From NCBI GenBank assembly GCA_914767715.1, contig OU612066.1, forward strand, positions 29,238,283 to 29,302,282: a stretch of 64,000 bases of DNA, read 5' to 3'. The position numbers were made by a program, and so were the translations under genes. Origin of the DNA: Membranipora membranacea. Lineage: Eukaryota > Bryozoa > Gymnolaemata > Cheilostomatida > Membraniporidae. Below, piece after piece: positions 47,001 to 64,000 of this stretch. Each line of letters opens with the position of its first letter. Within the stretch, counting starts at the first letter, position 1. Under the pieces are notes generated by a model, which saw only the letters and a program-made list of their open reading frames with translations, made no database searches and was not told the origin of the DNA.

Positions 47001-49632
47001 TACAGGTAATGATATCGAGATGAGAGATGTAGAAGCTGAACCTTGCCTAGGAAAAAAATCTATACCTAAGAAAAATAACTTTGATGCACTGGCAAAATGT
47101 TTGAGTTTAGCTGTGTGCTACTCAGCCACTGCTGGAGGGATAGCAACACTTACTGGGACGGGTACCAACATAATCCTATATGACAACACAGTCCAGTAAG
47201 TAACTCAGCTAAGACAGCTGTAGTGAGAGTTATATTGTACTCGTTCCCAGGATCCTCGTTGTCTTTTTTTACCTGCAAAAACAATAATCAACATCAAGTT
47301 GATTGAGTTATGAAAACAGTGATAACTTTGCTTGGTAGTTGTATGCTCTCGTATAAAAAGGAGATAACCAGCTATATAGCTCCAGAATCCTGTGTTTACA
47401 AATCGGTGTTAGTTCTTTTTACGATTTTTATTTAAATGAATTTTTTTCTCCATTATATAGGTTCGGAGAGAAACTAGACTATGACTTTGGTGTTAATTTG
47501 CCACGCTGGATGCTGTTTGCTCTTCCTGTCTCAATACTTATGCTCGTTGTAATGTGGATATGGCTTCAGATACTATTTATGGGATGCAGGTTTGTTTTAA
47601 TTTTGACTACAATTCTTCTCAACTTAATTCAAGAATTCAAAACGCCTTAAACCTTTGTATTGCTATTATAGGTTTCCATTCGATGGACAAAACAAATTAA
47701 TTGCCTGTGCTGGTCTCTTACAGAAAATCCCTGAACCAGTCAGCAGAAGAAAGAGAGAAGATCGCAGAAGTCATAGCCTCAGAATACTCATCACTCGGCC
47801 TCATTAGTTGGGAGGAGGCTGTTACCCTGGCCCATCTCATAATCCTGGTTCTACTCTGGCTTACTAGGAACCCTGGTCGTGCGGGTGGATGGAGTGATCT
47901 CTTTGAAAAAGGGTAACACTATGGTCTTTGTATTCGTTAATGTATATGCAATGATGTTTATGCTCTACTTGGTTGTATGTTGGACTTATTTTATAAGCTG
48001 CTCAAGGCCCCTCTTTTTATTATTTAGCAGGGTGATTTAGATTTGATTGATTTTCTCTGCTGTCACCCCACAGATTTGTGACAGACACCACAGCGGCTAT
48101 GATAGTGGCACTTTCCCTCCTCCTTATGCCAAAGTATCCACCTCTGATATTCAAACTGAAGAACAGTCGGCCTCATGAACCTCTGTTATCATGGAAGGAA
48201 GCATCACAGAACCTCTCTTGGACAGCTTTGTTCTTGCTGGCTGGTGGTCTGGCCCTGGCAGACTGTGTTGACGTGAGTTTAAAGTTCCTGCAATATATAT
48301 GGGCCGTTCAATTGTTTCTAAGTTTTTCAGAATGAAAATATAGCTAATATGAAAATGTATCTGTCATTTCTTGCTGCAAGTTGAGACAATTCGGAAATGC
48401 AACATGCATTTTATTTTTTTGTTGAGTTTCTCCTCTTATAATAGATAACAAAATTAATAAATAAATCCTAGTTGTCATAGTTAATCACGTATCGCCTCCA
48501 TACTTTCTTTTCTTGTAGAAATCAGGGTTATCAGCGTTTATGGGCTCCGGTTTATCTTCATTATCAGATCTACCTCTCTGGCTGATGGTGATGATTCTAT
48601 GCCTCATCACAGCTGGGGTTACGGAGTTCTCCAGTAACATAGTCATCGCTGCAATATTTATTCCTATCCTAGGAGATCTTGTAAGTACATGAAAGTCACA
48701 GCACACAAGGTGTTCCTGTTCCTTTATTCTTACAATCTTGTGTTTTTCACATCAAAGTGTTAACAATGATGTGATTCCAACCCCTTGAAAAGTAGCCTTA
48801 TATAGGAGTTCCTGAAGACCTGTTGTAATAAAATGCAGTAACCTGACCAAGAAATCCAGTTTTGTATAGGATATGCATTGCTTTCTTAGTCAATATCATG
48901 GGATTGTAATAAAAACAACCAACATGATAGTGACTATTTATTCTGCTTTCACATTAGGCGATACAAATGCAGATACACCCACTGTCACTGATGATACCTT
49001 GTGCTGTCGCTGCCAGTTTTGCCTTTATGCTGCCTGTGGCTACACCACCAAACGCTATCGTCTACACAAACGGGATACTCAGAATAAAGGACATGGTAAT
49101 ACAGTATATCTCTTTCTTAATTTGGCGAATTAAAAATTGAACACATGAATGGCAAGTCCAAAATATTTTACTCTGTTAATTTATTAAAGCTTGCGTTGGG
49201 CTCTATATTTTGAAGGCTGATGGTAATCATTACTAACACCAATCGTATCACACTTACACACACGCTGGTGTTATGTCCGGAGTATTTAACAATACACGTT
49301 ATGTGTGAAGTTTTATTGGTTCTCTCAATGTTGACAACGTTGTCATCAATGAGCCCCAGGAACTATTTTACAAAATATTAAGAGTTGTCTCATTTACTGA
49401 CAGGTGGAGATAAATCTCTTTCATACACTGTGTATAGGCTGTGAAATATACTTTCTTACAGATGATTGCTGGAGCTGTGATGAATCTAGTAGGTATAGCT
49501 ATGATAATGCTGGCGACATTTACCTGGCTGCCTGCAGTCTTCAATTTCTCGGACTTCAGCTATGCGAACACCACAGCGATATCTATAGAAACGGTGACCA
49601 CACTGGCTACAAACATCACAACACAGTCATAA
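44033..49632 (+). CDS. SLC13-family sodium/carboxylate (or sulfate) cotransporter
   Basis: Plasma-membrane sodium-coupled transporter of the DASS/SLC13 family, carrying di-/tricarboxylates or sulfate. Eleven exons: 44033-44155, 44599-44748, 45521-45647, 46078-46233, 47006-47195, 47461-47589, 47724-47912, 48074-48272, 48519-48680, 48958-49095, 49462-49632. Phases are continuous, 1734 nt, 577 aa, normal for the family. Motifs: [28 protein letters not shown], the first sodium/substrate motif [27 protein letters not shown], the second motif [11 protein letters not shown], and the signature [20 protein letters not shown]. The second motif has SSN-IV where vertebrate members have SNT, a possible specificity change. 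The start ATG gives a short basic cytoplasmic N-terminus ([12 protein letters not shown]) before TM1. The substrate cannot be decided from sequence. Confidence 0.95.
44810..45317. mobile_element. 508-bp MITE, copy B, in SLC13 intron 2
   Basis: Same length and same internal sequence as the copy at 15,650-16,157, with ends GACAGTTTTCTGAGC and GCTCAGAAAACTGTC. The left flank is TA (44,808-44,809); the right flank reads TT, so the target duplication has probably suffered one substitution. Confidence 0.88.
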
Positions 49633-52600
49633 AAAATTCGAGTTTTGAAATTTCACTTTGACATCTTTGCATCCTTGGTCTAACAAAGTGATTAGTTTCT
49701 CGGCCTATTGGCTAAGGTCACTGCCAATGGCCGATTAGTGCCAGTTCAGTTTTCGCAGCTCGCTGCACACTTATGATTAAGAGGTCTTCTATGGCCTCAC
49801 CTCTAGGATGCATTCTAGTTTTCTAGGAAATATCACATTCTCAGTATGAGGATTTAGGGCAACTTGCGTCCCTCTTTAGGGGCAGCCCAATCTTCTGTTT
49901 CTTACTAAACAGCAACAAAGTTATTCTTGGATTAAACTAATGTCTCAGGAACTGCTGTAGTCATAATGACCCAACTTTTAGTGCAATACATTGAGAGGCA
50001 CTTGCTATAGTTCCAACTAGATATATAATATATATTGCTGTTGCTGTTACTGGTTTCCACTCACTGTGAGTTTATGTCGAGGCCTTGTGGAGATGATCTT
50101 ATAATTATAATGGTGAATTGGATAGTTTCTTATACAATTATGTAAAATCACAAATTGAATTATTACCCTTGGACTGCATAACCATGATTTTGATATCAAT
50201 AATTCAATTTGCGTTCTTTTTGGTTAATATTGCATGAGAGAAGTTTCCCCATCAATGAACATGTCGTTTCTACTAAACAGTCTTACAACCATCATAATCA
50301 TAAACATGGCAATCCTAGTTTAATGGAACTCTTAGGAAACATGGCTTTGGTGTACAAGGCTTGATCACACAGTATCACAGTATCAGATGTGCATGATTGT
50401 GTTCATTGTTATCGATAAGGAAATTCTATTATTACTGCATAGAATTGTGAGATGCTCAAGTACCATTGATTGCTTTGAGTTTATTGCGTGTAGTTGCGTA
50501 CATAGCACAATAAGTGTTTTCAGCACACACCATGATATCAGGGTAGATGTTCGCTGATTAATTATTCACTTTGGTTGCGACCAGGCTGTCTTTAGTTAGA
50601 TTTGATACTCACTTAAAACTCTTATCTTTATTATGTTTCAAGAATAGTGTGGGTATATTGATTTTTCTAGTATTTTAAAGTGTTTTATAACACATGAGAA
50701 GTTTTATTGCTGCTTTTTTTAATTCAACTCAGTGTAAGACAAGTATTTAACTAGCATCCTGCTTCCCTTGTTTCTCGTTAAAAAGCGTACAACCGTCTGG
50801 AAGTCACTCTTGATCTCAGCCTTATAACGGTGAGTTATAGCATTCATTTTTCTGGCAACCTCTGCAGGGGGATTAATAGTAAATGAGCGGATATTTTTCA
50901 TCCGTTTTTGAACCAGCTATGGAAATAACTTATGAAAAACTGACTAAACCAAAAGATTAATTTGTTGCACTAGACTAAAAACGCTCCCTCCCTCAATGCT
51001 CAGAGATTTCGCTGTGTCGGTACTTTTATCGATGCATCAGATATGATACCATTTTAGACCACTTCAGTATTTTCAAATAGCAAAACAACCAAACTCACTG
51101 AATATTCAAATTAAAGCTTCGTAAAAAATCATTTTTATCTGGTGCGCATAGCTGCACAAACAAGGAATAACCTCTCGGGAATGCCTATAAAATATTTCTG
51201 TTGGCGTATATGTATCAGCACCAATCCTTAAACATGCTCCTTGGATGATGTTTCCCGACGCCTTTCATGTATAACACAGCAACCTGAAGCCAATATTTCC
51301 ATTTAGCTATGAAAAATCCGAGTCGGTCATCAATGACAGCAAAACCTCTTTCGAATAAATGAAGATATATATGTAAATGGTATGACCGACCCCTGGCCTT
51401 TCGCTCGACTATTTCGGTCATTTATTGCCTAAAACAGTTTGTGGATGGAGAAGAAAGAGCAGAGATTAGATTGCAGACTGATGACATTGAACCAAGAAGG
51501 AAAAACTTTCCAGTGTAGACTTTAGTTTCCAGTTCCACAACGTATGCCACAAACACAACCAAAAGCAGGGTAGACATTTATTAACAAGAACACTATCTAC
51601 TCAGTTTGTTTTGCGATGTTTTAGAATTCCTGGTGAGCGCAAATTTTACATTGCTTCTGGCAAATGTTCACCCCCCACCCCCCCCCCCCCTCCACAGATT
51701 CTCAAATCATGCATCCCTGAGCACTGAGGACCTTTGCTTAGCATCTTAGGTGGATATACATGAACTTGAGTTTTGATAAACAACTTTGTAATAGGTTACG
51801 GTGCTTGCCCCAGGGAGTTTGATTAGGGTGACTCCATAAGTTCACATCCTAGGACCTAGACAGAGCTTGGCTCGGGCAGCACACTCCGATCCTTCTTGTT
51901 GACAAAAACATAATTGTTTGCAGGAGCCCATGGGTGTACGTGGAAAACATTATCTTTACTTTTCATATTGTCTTGCTTTCTGCTGTAGCGCTTTAATCAA
52001 TTATCTCAAGCTTTGCTATAAAGGTTTTATTACCGTGTTGTGCTGGGAAAATTTAGGTGCAATCTTGTTTGTAGCTCTTTTGGGTCAGGTCCAGATCAAG
52101 ATGTAGTGCGGTGTTTACAACCAAACAATATATGGCTCACAACACCATTAATAGAAAACTTTTGCAGAGATAAATGCCAGTTCAGACAGGAAATATGCCT
52201 GGCAAAGCTAGATGTCAGTTATAGCAGAGATGGAATGGATTCATACAACAGACTGGACTGCCAGAATATTTATATGCCAAGCCTTTTGAGCAGTTGAACT
52301 GAAGCTTGGACTCCATTTACATAGTGTAATGATGCCAATTTCACAGCCTGCAAATAATGCAGAAGTAGATCACTTTTAAAACATCGCTGGACAGGCTGTA
52401 GGGAATAGATGGGTGGGAGGACACCAACCCACCCCGACAGCCTGCTCAGGCTAGAATTCAACTATCCGCCTGCTTGTACTTTTCTTGACCGATTCACCCA
52501 TATTAGTGCGACGGTTCATTGATTAAACTGACCCGTGTGATATCTAATATCCGTAATTTGTTTATTTTGCAGGGACATTAATTAAAACTAGGCGGTGCCG

Positions 52601-52663
52601 GAGGCATGTGAAAGCTATTGACCAGGATATATTAATATAAGCAGCAGTGCTCATCTCTTTACC
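49633..52663. other. Intergenic region SLC13 to neuropeptide GPCR
   Basis: It contains the SLC13 3' UTR and, near its right end, the likely GPCR leader; an acceptor-like TTTTGCAG at about 52,565-52,572 could end a 5' UTR intron. A C-rich run lies at about 51,670-51,690. Minus-strand frames at 50,719-50,901 and 51,215-51,421 are unassigned. Confidence 0.4.
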
Positions 52664-53935
52664 ATGAATAACTCCTCGGGCATACTGATGATGTACACTG
52701 AGACACCAGACTCGTTGATTGAAGCTCCCGCGCCGCTGGTCGATACACAACCACATCTTATCCGGTTCTTGCTGCTGGTGTACGTTATCATCTTCATAGT
52801 TGGCCTGTTCGGTAACTCAATCGTCCTGTACATAGTGATTACCCAGAAGTCTATGCAAACTATCACAAACAGGTTTATAGCTTGTCTAAGCGTCAGTGAT
52901 CTGCTCATATGCCTGTTTGCCATCCCATTCACACCGATAAATGCATTAGGAAAATCCTGGATATTCGGAGCAGTAATGTGTAAACTTATACCAGTTGTGT
53001 TGGTTGTGAGCGTATTTGTCTCCACTTTGACCTCTGTGGTAATAGCCATTGATCGTTACATGGTGATAGTACATCCACACGCTCCACGCATGTCTATGAC
53101 CACTCAAATCGTAATTTTAATCGGTATCTGGGCTCTATCAGGCTCAGCTGCAGTTCCGGTCGGACTGTTCACAATACAAGAAGTTAAAATGGATGAGCCT
53201 GAACTTTTGGATTGTAATGAACGATGGCCTAATGACCCGGCCGGACTTGTATACACATGGGTGGTATTCACCCTGCAGTTTGTTATCCCGGCGATAATCA
53301 TAACCGTGTGCTACAGTGCTATCGGCCTCCGACTCTATCAAAGGACCCGGAATAGACTGGGCAGCGTACGAGATGAGAACCGTGAAAGAATAGAGGAGAC
53401 TAGAAATAAACGCATCAATCGTATGCTGATTGCTATGACAGTTATATTCATTCTATGTTGGCTGCCATTGAACATTTACCATCTTGTAATGAGCCATTTA
53501 GCGGAGGACCGAATGCCCTCAAAGAATAACGGGCTGATCATATTCTTATTTTTACATATAACTGCCATGAGTTCCGTTATGTATAATCCATTCTTATATG
53601 GATGGATGAATGAAAACTTTAACAAACACTTCCGTCAACTTGGCAAGAATGTTGTCAAGCACTGCTGTAAATGGAGATATAAAAACAAATCTAAAAAAAT
53701 GACACCAACAAATGGAAATAATGGAACCGAAATGAATGCAAACAAAGACGACTTCAGCCCCAGGGGTAGCCCATATCTCACAACAGCTACAGACCTAGAG
53801 GGCGCTAGCATCCAGATGGAGGATGAAGACGAAGAACCATTTTTAACTGGCAGTTTAGAAAGTGACACATCAACCACACCAAATCCACCGACTAGGCCAC
53901 TATTGCGCAACGTCATTAATAATGGACTAACTTGA
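52664..53935 (+). CDS. Neuropeptide-receptor-like class A GPCR (NPY/NPF/RYamide-luqin type)
   Basis: A single-exon 423-aa seven-helix receptor. The N-terminus carries NNSS (N-glycosylation type). TM1 has FGNSIVLY, TM2 has LSVSDLLICLFAIPFTP, and the TM3 end has IDRYMVIVHP. Extracellular loop 2 has LDCNERWP, with the Cys that pairs to TM3 (VMCKL). TM6 has ILCWLPLNIYHLV and TM7 MYNPFLYGWMNENFNKHF. WLPLNxxxL together with NPxLYGWMNENF is characteristic of NPY, NPF, RYamide/luqin and related peptide receptors; the exact subfamily needs a tree. After TM7 there is a CC pair (palmitoylation type) and a long tail with an acidic stretch EDEDEEPF and many Ser/Thr. The Met was chosen as the first in frame. 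A poly(A) signal variant ATTAAA lies at 54,216. Confidence 0.92.
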   Translation: MNNSSGILMMYTETPDSLIEAPAPLVDTQPHLIRFLLLVYVIIFIVGLFGNSIVLYIVITQKSMQTITNRFIACLSVSDLLICLFAIPFTPINALGKSWIFGAVMCKLIPVVLVVSVFVSTLTSVVIAIDRYMVIVHPHAPRMSMTTQIVILIGIWALSGSAAVPVGLFTIQEVKMDEPELLDCNERWPNDPAGLVYTWVVFTLQFVIPAIIITVCYSAIGLRLYQRTRNRLGSVRDENRERIEETRNKRINRMLIAMTVIFILCWLPLNIYHLVMSHLAEDRMPSKNNGLIIFLFLHITAMSSVMYNPFLYGWMNENFNKHFRQLGKNVVKHCCKWRYKNKSKKMTPTNGNNGTEMNANKDDFSPRGSPYLTTATDLEGASIQMEDEDEEPFLTGSLESDTSTTPNPPTRPLLRNVINNGLT

Positions 53936-54700
53936 AGACCTAAATTTCACCGGATATTTATCTATTTACATCGCACATCAGGGAAAGCTCACACGCTTTC
54001 CTCCGAGCTCAATATATAATATCGATATCATAATTGACTTAATTGCAACAAAGTGAAATATTAAGTTTGCTGATACTGTACACATATTTTCTGCAGGTTT
54101 GCAGATATTGGATAGAAGTCAGGAACCTGTAAATTGCACTCGACGAAGGTTTACTTTTGTTTTTAATCTGTACTATTAGTAAACATAGGACTTCTGAAGA
54201 ATGAAGGGATGATGAATTAAAGACTTAATTGCATTTTAATTCAGTCTGGAATAATATGGTGTATGTAGAGAGAGTGGTAATCATATTTATGTCTTTCTGA
54301 GTTATGAATGGTAGACATATTCCCTTGGCTCTGTTGTGCATAGCAGCTATGGCTGAGATGAAGAATTACATAATAAGCAATTATATTATAGGAGAGAGTG
54401 AATAATTAATTATTGCCCATTATGTGCTACTCATGTTATGCTAAGTTGATTGCTGTTTTATGAAATGACATCCTACGAAAACCTGTTGAGAAATATATCT
54501 GGTAATAGCTTTTCACAGGCACCCTGGATAGGCAGCAATTCTTATCTCTTGTTGTGCCCATCTTACTGTCTACTTTGCTTCAACCCTAAATTTGATTCAT
54601 TTCGGCTGCAATCAGCCTTTACTCTCACCCCATCACCGTTTCACCAGAACAGAGAGAGAGGAGTTGCTCCATATTGTCAATGTCAGCTTATAAGACAATA
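53936..54700. other. 3' flank of the neuropeptide GPCR
   Basis: Probable 3' UTR, with ATTAAA at 54,216-54,221, then unremarkable AT-rich DNA. The frame at 54,450-54,701 has no recognisable features. Confidence 0.4.
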
Positions 54701-54701
54701 G

Positions 54702-54966
54702 GATAGGAATGCTAGAAATACATGAATGTCAAAAAGCAGGTTCACCAAATCACAATTAATTGATTCCCGAGGCATCTACACTTATTTTATGACCCCACCC
54801 TTCCTGGAACATTTAGCAGTGTTGAAACATGAACATAAAAAGTTAATTAAACTCAACACCAGGCAGCAGCGGTCCCTATCGATCAGCCAGCTACACACAA
54901 TTAGCTGAAGTTTATAAACAAATTTTTAATTGAAACAAACATATTAGCAATCTATAAATAAAAAAA
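54702..54966 (+). repeat. Repeat B, copy 1 (262 bp)
   Basis: From GGATAGGAATGCTAGAAATA to CTATAAATAAAAAAA, almost identical to 60,342-60,605 (one visible change: CTACACACAATT against CTACATACAATT). Contains a 60-codon open frame with no known family. The A-rich 3' end would fit a retroposed sequence. High identity implies a recent event. Confidence 0.92.
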
Positions 54967-55285
54967 TCGGCACATCTGTAAATCCAAACTATCATAGTCT
55001 ACCAAGTCGGTCAGTATTGGAATCTCGAGCGGTTGTGTTGGAGATAGTCGGTAACAACAGAGCCAGGTCAATGAACGAACAAGAAGTCATTCTCTGATCT
55101 TACAGGTTTGAATTAATGTGAACCTGTCAGGGCTGCTGCTTGTTGAAGTCAATACAATTTATGGCAACAAGCAAACACATAGGGGCGCTGATGGTGTGAA
55201 AGCGATTGAGTGCGTCTACTGCAAACAGATGGATGTTTCGGTTTTACATATCTGCTTCAGACCAGTTGGCTAATATATGGTTGTT

Positions 55286-57291
55286 CCATAGACTTAATAA
55301 TAAACCTAGACATGACACTGTATGGAGCTTTAGCATTGAGGCAGTGAGGCACTAAATTATGGTGACGCGATGTCACTGGAGGGTGTAGAAACAGTGATTT
55401 TTACTCATAGCTATCATTGATTTACCTGTCCCAGCTCTGGTTAAATGTTGATAACTCAATTGGCTTCAATCGGAATTTAAGTTTGAAAATTGCAATAGAT
55501 TCAGCAGCTTCTGCCGATCATTTTTGATAGTCTATTTAGCTTCGTAGCTCAAATATTATCAATAAAGCAGGCTATTGAAAACGGTCTATAGACTTAAAGC
55601 TATAATTTTTTTTGCAGTTTCAGTCCTGAATAAATGCTTATATCTCCAACAATTTTGATGGAATTTTGAGTTTGAAAATTGCAATAGACTCAGCAGCTTC
55701 TGGTGATCATTTTGAAAGTCTGTTTAGTTTTGTAGCGCAAATATTATCAAAAAAGCAATTGACAACGGTGCATAGACTCAAAGCTATAACTTTTTTTGCA
55801 GATTCAACCCTTATTTGAAGTTTATTGCCTAATCAATTTTAATGGGATTTTAAGCTTGAAAATTGCAATAGAATCAACAGCTCATGGGGCTCATTTTGAA
55901 GGTCTGTTCAGCTTTTTTAGCTCAGGTATAACCATTGAGTTTAGGACTTTCCTCCTTGTTATAACCGAACAAGCAAGGACAATATCTAGCATGCAAAGGA
56001 AAGTGTAGTCATTGTATCACAGTTACATACTGGTGGTTCAGAAGATTCGCTCTGGCCTGACCTATCCATTGTGAACAAATAGTGACGGCTTGATGAGTGT
56101 TACAACTGCTGTGTACTCAGAAATCTAGAAATCTGTTGCTATATTGCTGACTCCAGCAGACCACAATAAACCTATGTATTTCAAAAGTTTGAAAAATATT
56201 GTGTTTCGTGGTCAGAATTGATGTATTTTGATTTTTCTGAATTACCGGATTTAGCTGTTGCTTGTTTTATCAGGCTGCTAATATAAGGTAAGAACGAGGA
56301 GAATGCTGCCGGGGCACGAGGTCTACCTTTACTCTTGACCCACTGAATTGACCATTATATTTGCTACACAGAATATCGTCTACTATGAACTTCAATTATA
56401 TTTGAAGCTTTGCGAGGTCCGGTCCGGTCCGGTTACTTCCAACTGTCTCTGTTGGTCACATTTCAATGTTGGTGGATATTTTGTCTAAGGTCATGAAATT
56501 TATTATTGTGTATGCCTGGCTCAATATGAGCAAAAAAGCATTCAAAAAAAGCAAAGATGAAGTTAGTTATTTCTTTGGTAATTGTGTATTCACCAAGTAA
56601 ATTCAATTGCTTGCTTCCTCAGTTATTCCAAGGAAGAAAGTCCTCAACTCCCTGGTTATACTTGAGCTACAAGGCAGAACAGACCATCAAAATGATCTCC
56701 ACAAGCTACTGAATCTATTGCAATTTTCAAACTCAAAATCCCATCGAAATTGATAAGGAAATAAACTTTAAAAAAGGGCTGAAACTGCAAAAAAAATTAT
56801 AGCTTCGAGTCTAAGCACCGTTTTCAATAGCTTGCTTTTTGATAATATTTGAGCTACAGAGCTAAACAGACTATCAAAATTTTCACCAGAAGCTGTTGAG
56901 TCTACTGCAATTTTCAAACTCAAAATTCAATCAAAATTGTTTGAGATATAAGCATTTAATCAGGACTGAAACTGCAAAAAGAATTATAGCTTTAAGTCTA
57001 TGCACCGTTTTCAATAGCTTGCTTTTTTAATAATATTTAAGCTACGAAGCTAAATAGACTATCAAAATGATCGCCAGAAGCTGCTAAATCTATTGCAATT
57101 TTCAAACTTAAATTCCGATTGAAGCCAATTGCGTTATCAACATTTTACCAGAGCTGGGACAGGTAAATCAATGATAGCTATGAGTAAAAATCACTGTTTC
57201 TACACCCTCCAGTGACGTCGCGTCACCATAATTAAGTGCCTCACTTCAGCTACATACAGCGTCCTGTCTAGGTTTATTATTAAGTCTATGG
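55286..57291. mobile_element. Foldback-type transposon with compound inverted ends, 2.0 kb
   Basis: The ends are CCATAGACTTAATAATAAAC and its inverse at 57,272-57,291. Inverted similarity continues inward for about 650 bp per side. Each arm contains about three tandem subterminal units of roughly 180 bp with the shared core GAAAATTGCAATAGA(C/T)TCAG, then CAGCTTCTG(G/C), CTATAACTTTTTTTGCAG (left units near 55,490, 55,670, 55,850; inverted right units between 56,640 and 57,120). The middle (about 55,960-56,630) is unique and has GGTCCGGTCCGGTCCGG. No transposase is seen. Same family as 9,380-13,020. Confidence 0.85.
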
Positions 57292-57953
57292 GTTTTTCTC
57301 ATTAACATAATATAAAATCTTGTATTTATATGTACACCTTCCAGAGTAAGTTTAGCAGTCATCCTGTCTGATGTGCCCATTTCATATTGTTTCAACTGAC
57401 ATTACCTCATAAGCATCACTGTATCATTTGTTTCCCGCTTTTGTTTATTTGGTTTCTCATGTCTGGTTTCATGGGTTCAACATTTGCAGTTAGGTGTAAG
57501 TGAAGATTTAAACCTTGAAACACAAAAGTACATAAAAAGTACCAGGCCTTGTGAATATAAGAAGAAAAGCAATACCTTCATATCCAATCCCTGTCTTTTG
57601 TAACAAAGAAAGAAAACAAACTAGTGAGGCTGATTTGTCAAAAATTCAATACACTCTGTTCAACCCACCAAATCATTAACATCCAAAAACTTCCTTTAGT
57701 GAAGCCTGTTGGATGGGGTGCCATCAAAATTCAGGAAAATACAAAAATACAATGATGCATCACTGAGGGCAGAAATGCATGCATATATCGATGTTATACT
57801 CTTGACAAAAGTGATCATAAGTTCTTTCCCAGGTATATCTTGTCCTGGGCATGATTTGATATCACAACTGTACAGTTCATAGACTTAGAAATTCATATGT
57901 CCATGGTACAGCTAGCCCATGTGATGGTAACAGATTAAAAAAAAATGTTCGGG
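57292..57953. other. Probable FDX2 3' UTR and flank
   Basis: Lies downstream of the ferredoxin stop codon on the minus strand. A TTTATT (AATAAA on the minus strand) occurs at about 57,445, some 500 bases past the stop. No other gene is seen. Confidence 0.4.
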
Positions 57954-63657
<5,704 letters not shown>

Positions 63658-63717
63658 TCTGTAATGAAACTGCCACTGGAGATCTAGAACTGAGAAATTG
63701 AGAAAGTGGAGGTACAC

Positions 63718-64000
63718 AAAGGGCAGGAATCTGAGGTAATCCCTGCAACTGTAACTTCTGTTACTTCACAAGGATCTGTTCTTATACTACACCAACAATA
63801 CAGAATAAGATTTACAGTATGAGTGATGAGTTAGCCTACATACAACTACTTGTAATAGTATCCAAAAATTGTACCAAACGCACCAAAACATATTATATTT
63901 ATTGCACCTGCACCTTTTAAACTGTGCGAAATACTCACCCGAGTCATGCACAATAATGGCATACTACTACTACTACTACTGGTTGGTACTCACTTGAACT
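63718..64000. other. 5' flank of FDX2
   Basis: Presumed promoter/leader region. On the minus strand an ATG followed by a good donor (ACTCGG|GTGAGT at about 63,938) could be part of an alternative first exon, but it would not be in phase with a splice at 63,551. A short CTA microsatellite lies at about 63,961-63,980. Confidence 0.4.

Noticed and set aside
52651-53049. Minus-strand 132-codon frame
   Set aside because: Shadow of the neuropeptide GPCR coding sequence on the other strand.

Overview
This window is animal nuclear DNA: intron-rich and AT-rich, with short introns (mostly 0.3-1 kb) and many mobile elements. The recognisable genes (RRS1, NDUFS6, an SLC13 transporter, a mitochondrial ferredoxin, a VPS54 fragment, a neuropeptide-receptor-like GPCR and a divergent chemoreceptor-like GPCR), together with a Kolobok-like THAP transposon, hAT, LINE and foldback elements, fit an invertebrate metazoan. 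The phylum cannot be fixed from the sequence alone.

Layout. Bases 1-4,100 hold degenerate direct repeats, a tRNA-like SINE head and one end of a MITE. Bases 4,114-8,628 are a complete-looking 4.5-kb transposon with 168-bp terminal inverted repeats, TTAA on both sides, and a spliced THAP+DDE transposase gene on the minus strand that seems to have lost its C-terminal part. Bases 9,380-13,020 are a second element with inverted ends and a large internal duplication. A 508-bp MITE (15,650-16,157) is followed by a single-exon, divergent class A GPCR (16,719-17,750). Bases 19,000-26,400 are foldback sequence, a LINE tail, a 2.07-kb non-autonomous hAT with an 8-bp target duplication, and tandem-repeat DNA.

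Bases 27,144-29,939 carry exon-like pieces of VPS54 whose junctions do not join in frame and one of whose splice donors is AT instead of GT; this looks like a decayed or partial copy. A 5'-truncated LINE follows (about 31,190-33,562).

Bases 34,072-49,632 are the gene-dense core. RRS1 (ribosome biogenesis, minus) and NDUFS6 (complex I subunit, plus) are head to head with only 142 bp between start codons, and an 11-exon SLC13-family sodium-coupled carboxylate transporter follows on the plus strand. All three can be assembled exon by exon with consistent phase. A single-exon neuropeptide-type GPCR lies at 52,664-53,935. The right end holds a 2-kb foldback-type element (55,286-57,291) and the five-exon gene for an FDX2-type mitochondrial [2Fe-2S] ferredoxin (minus, 57,954-63,657), whose 3.8-kb intron contains an odd A-B-A' repeat arrangement.

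NDUFS6 and FDX2 both act in mitochondrial iron-sulfur/respiratory biology and SLC13 carriers move Krebs-cycle acids, but there is no evidence of co-regulation apart from the shared RRS1/NDUFS6 promoter. The least ordinary material is in the mobile elements: the Kolobok-like transposon, the two related compound-end foldback elements, and the A-B-A' duplication.
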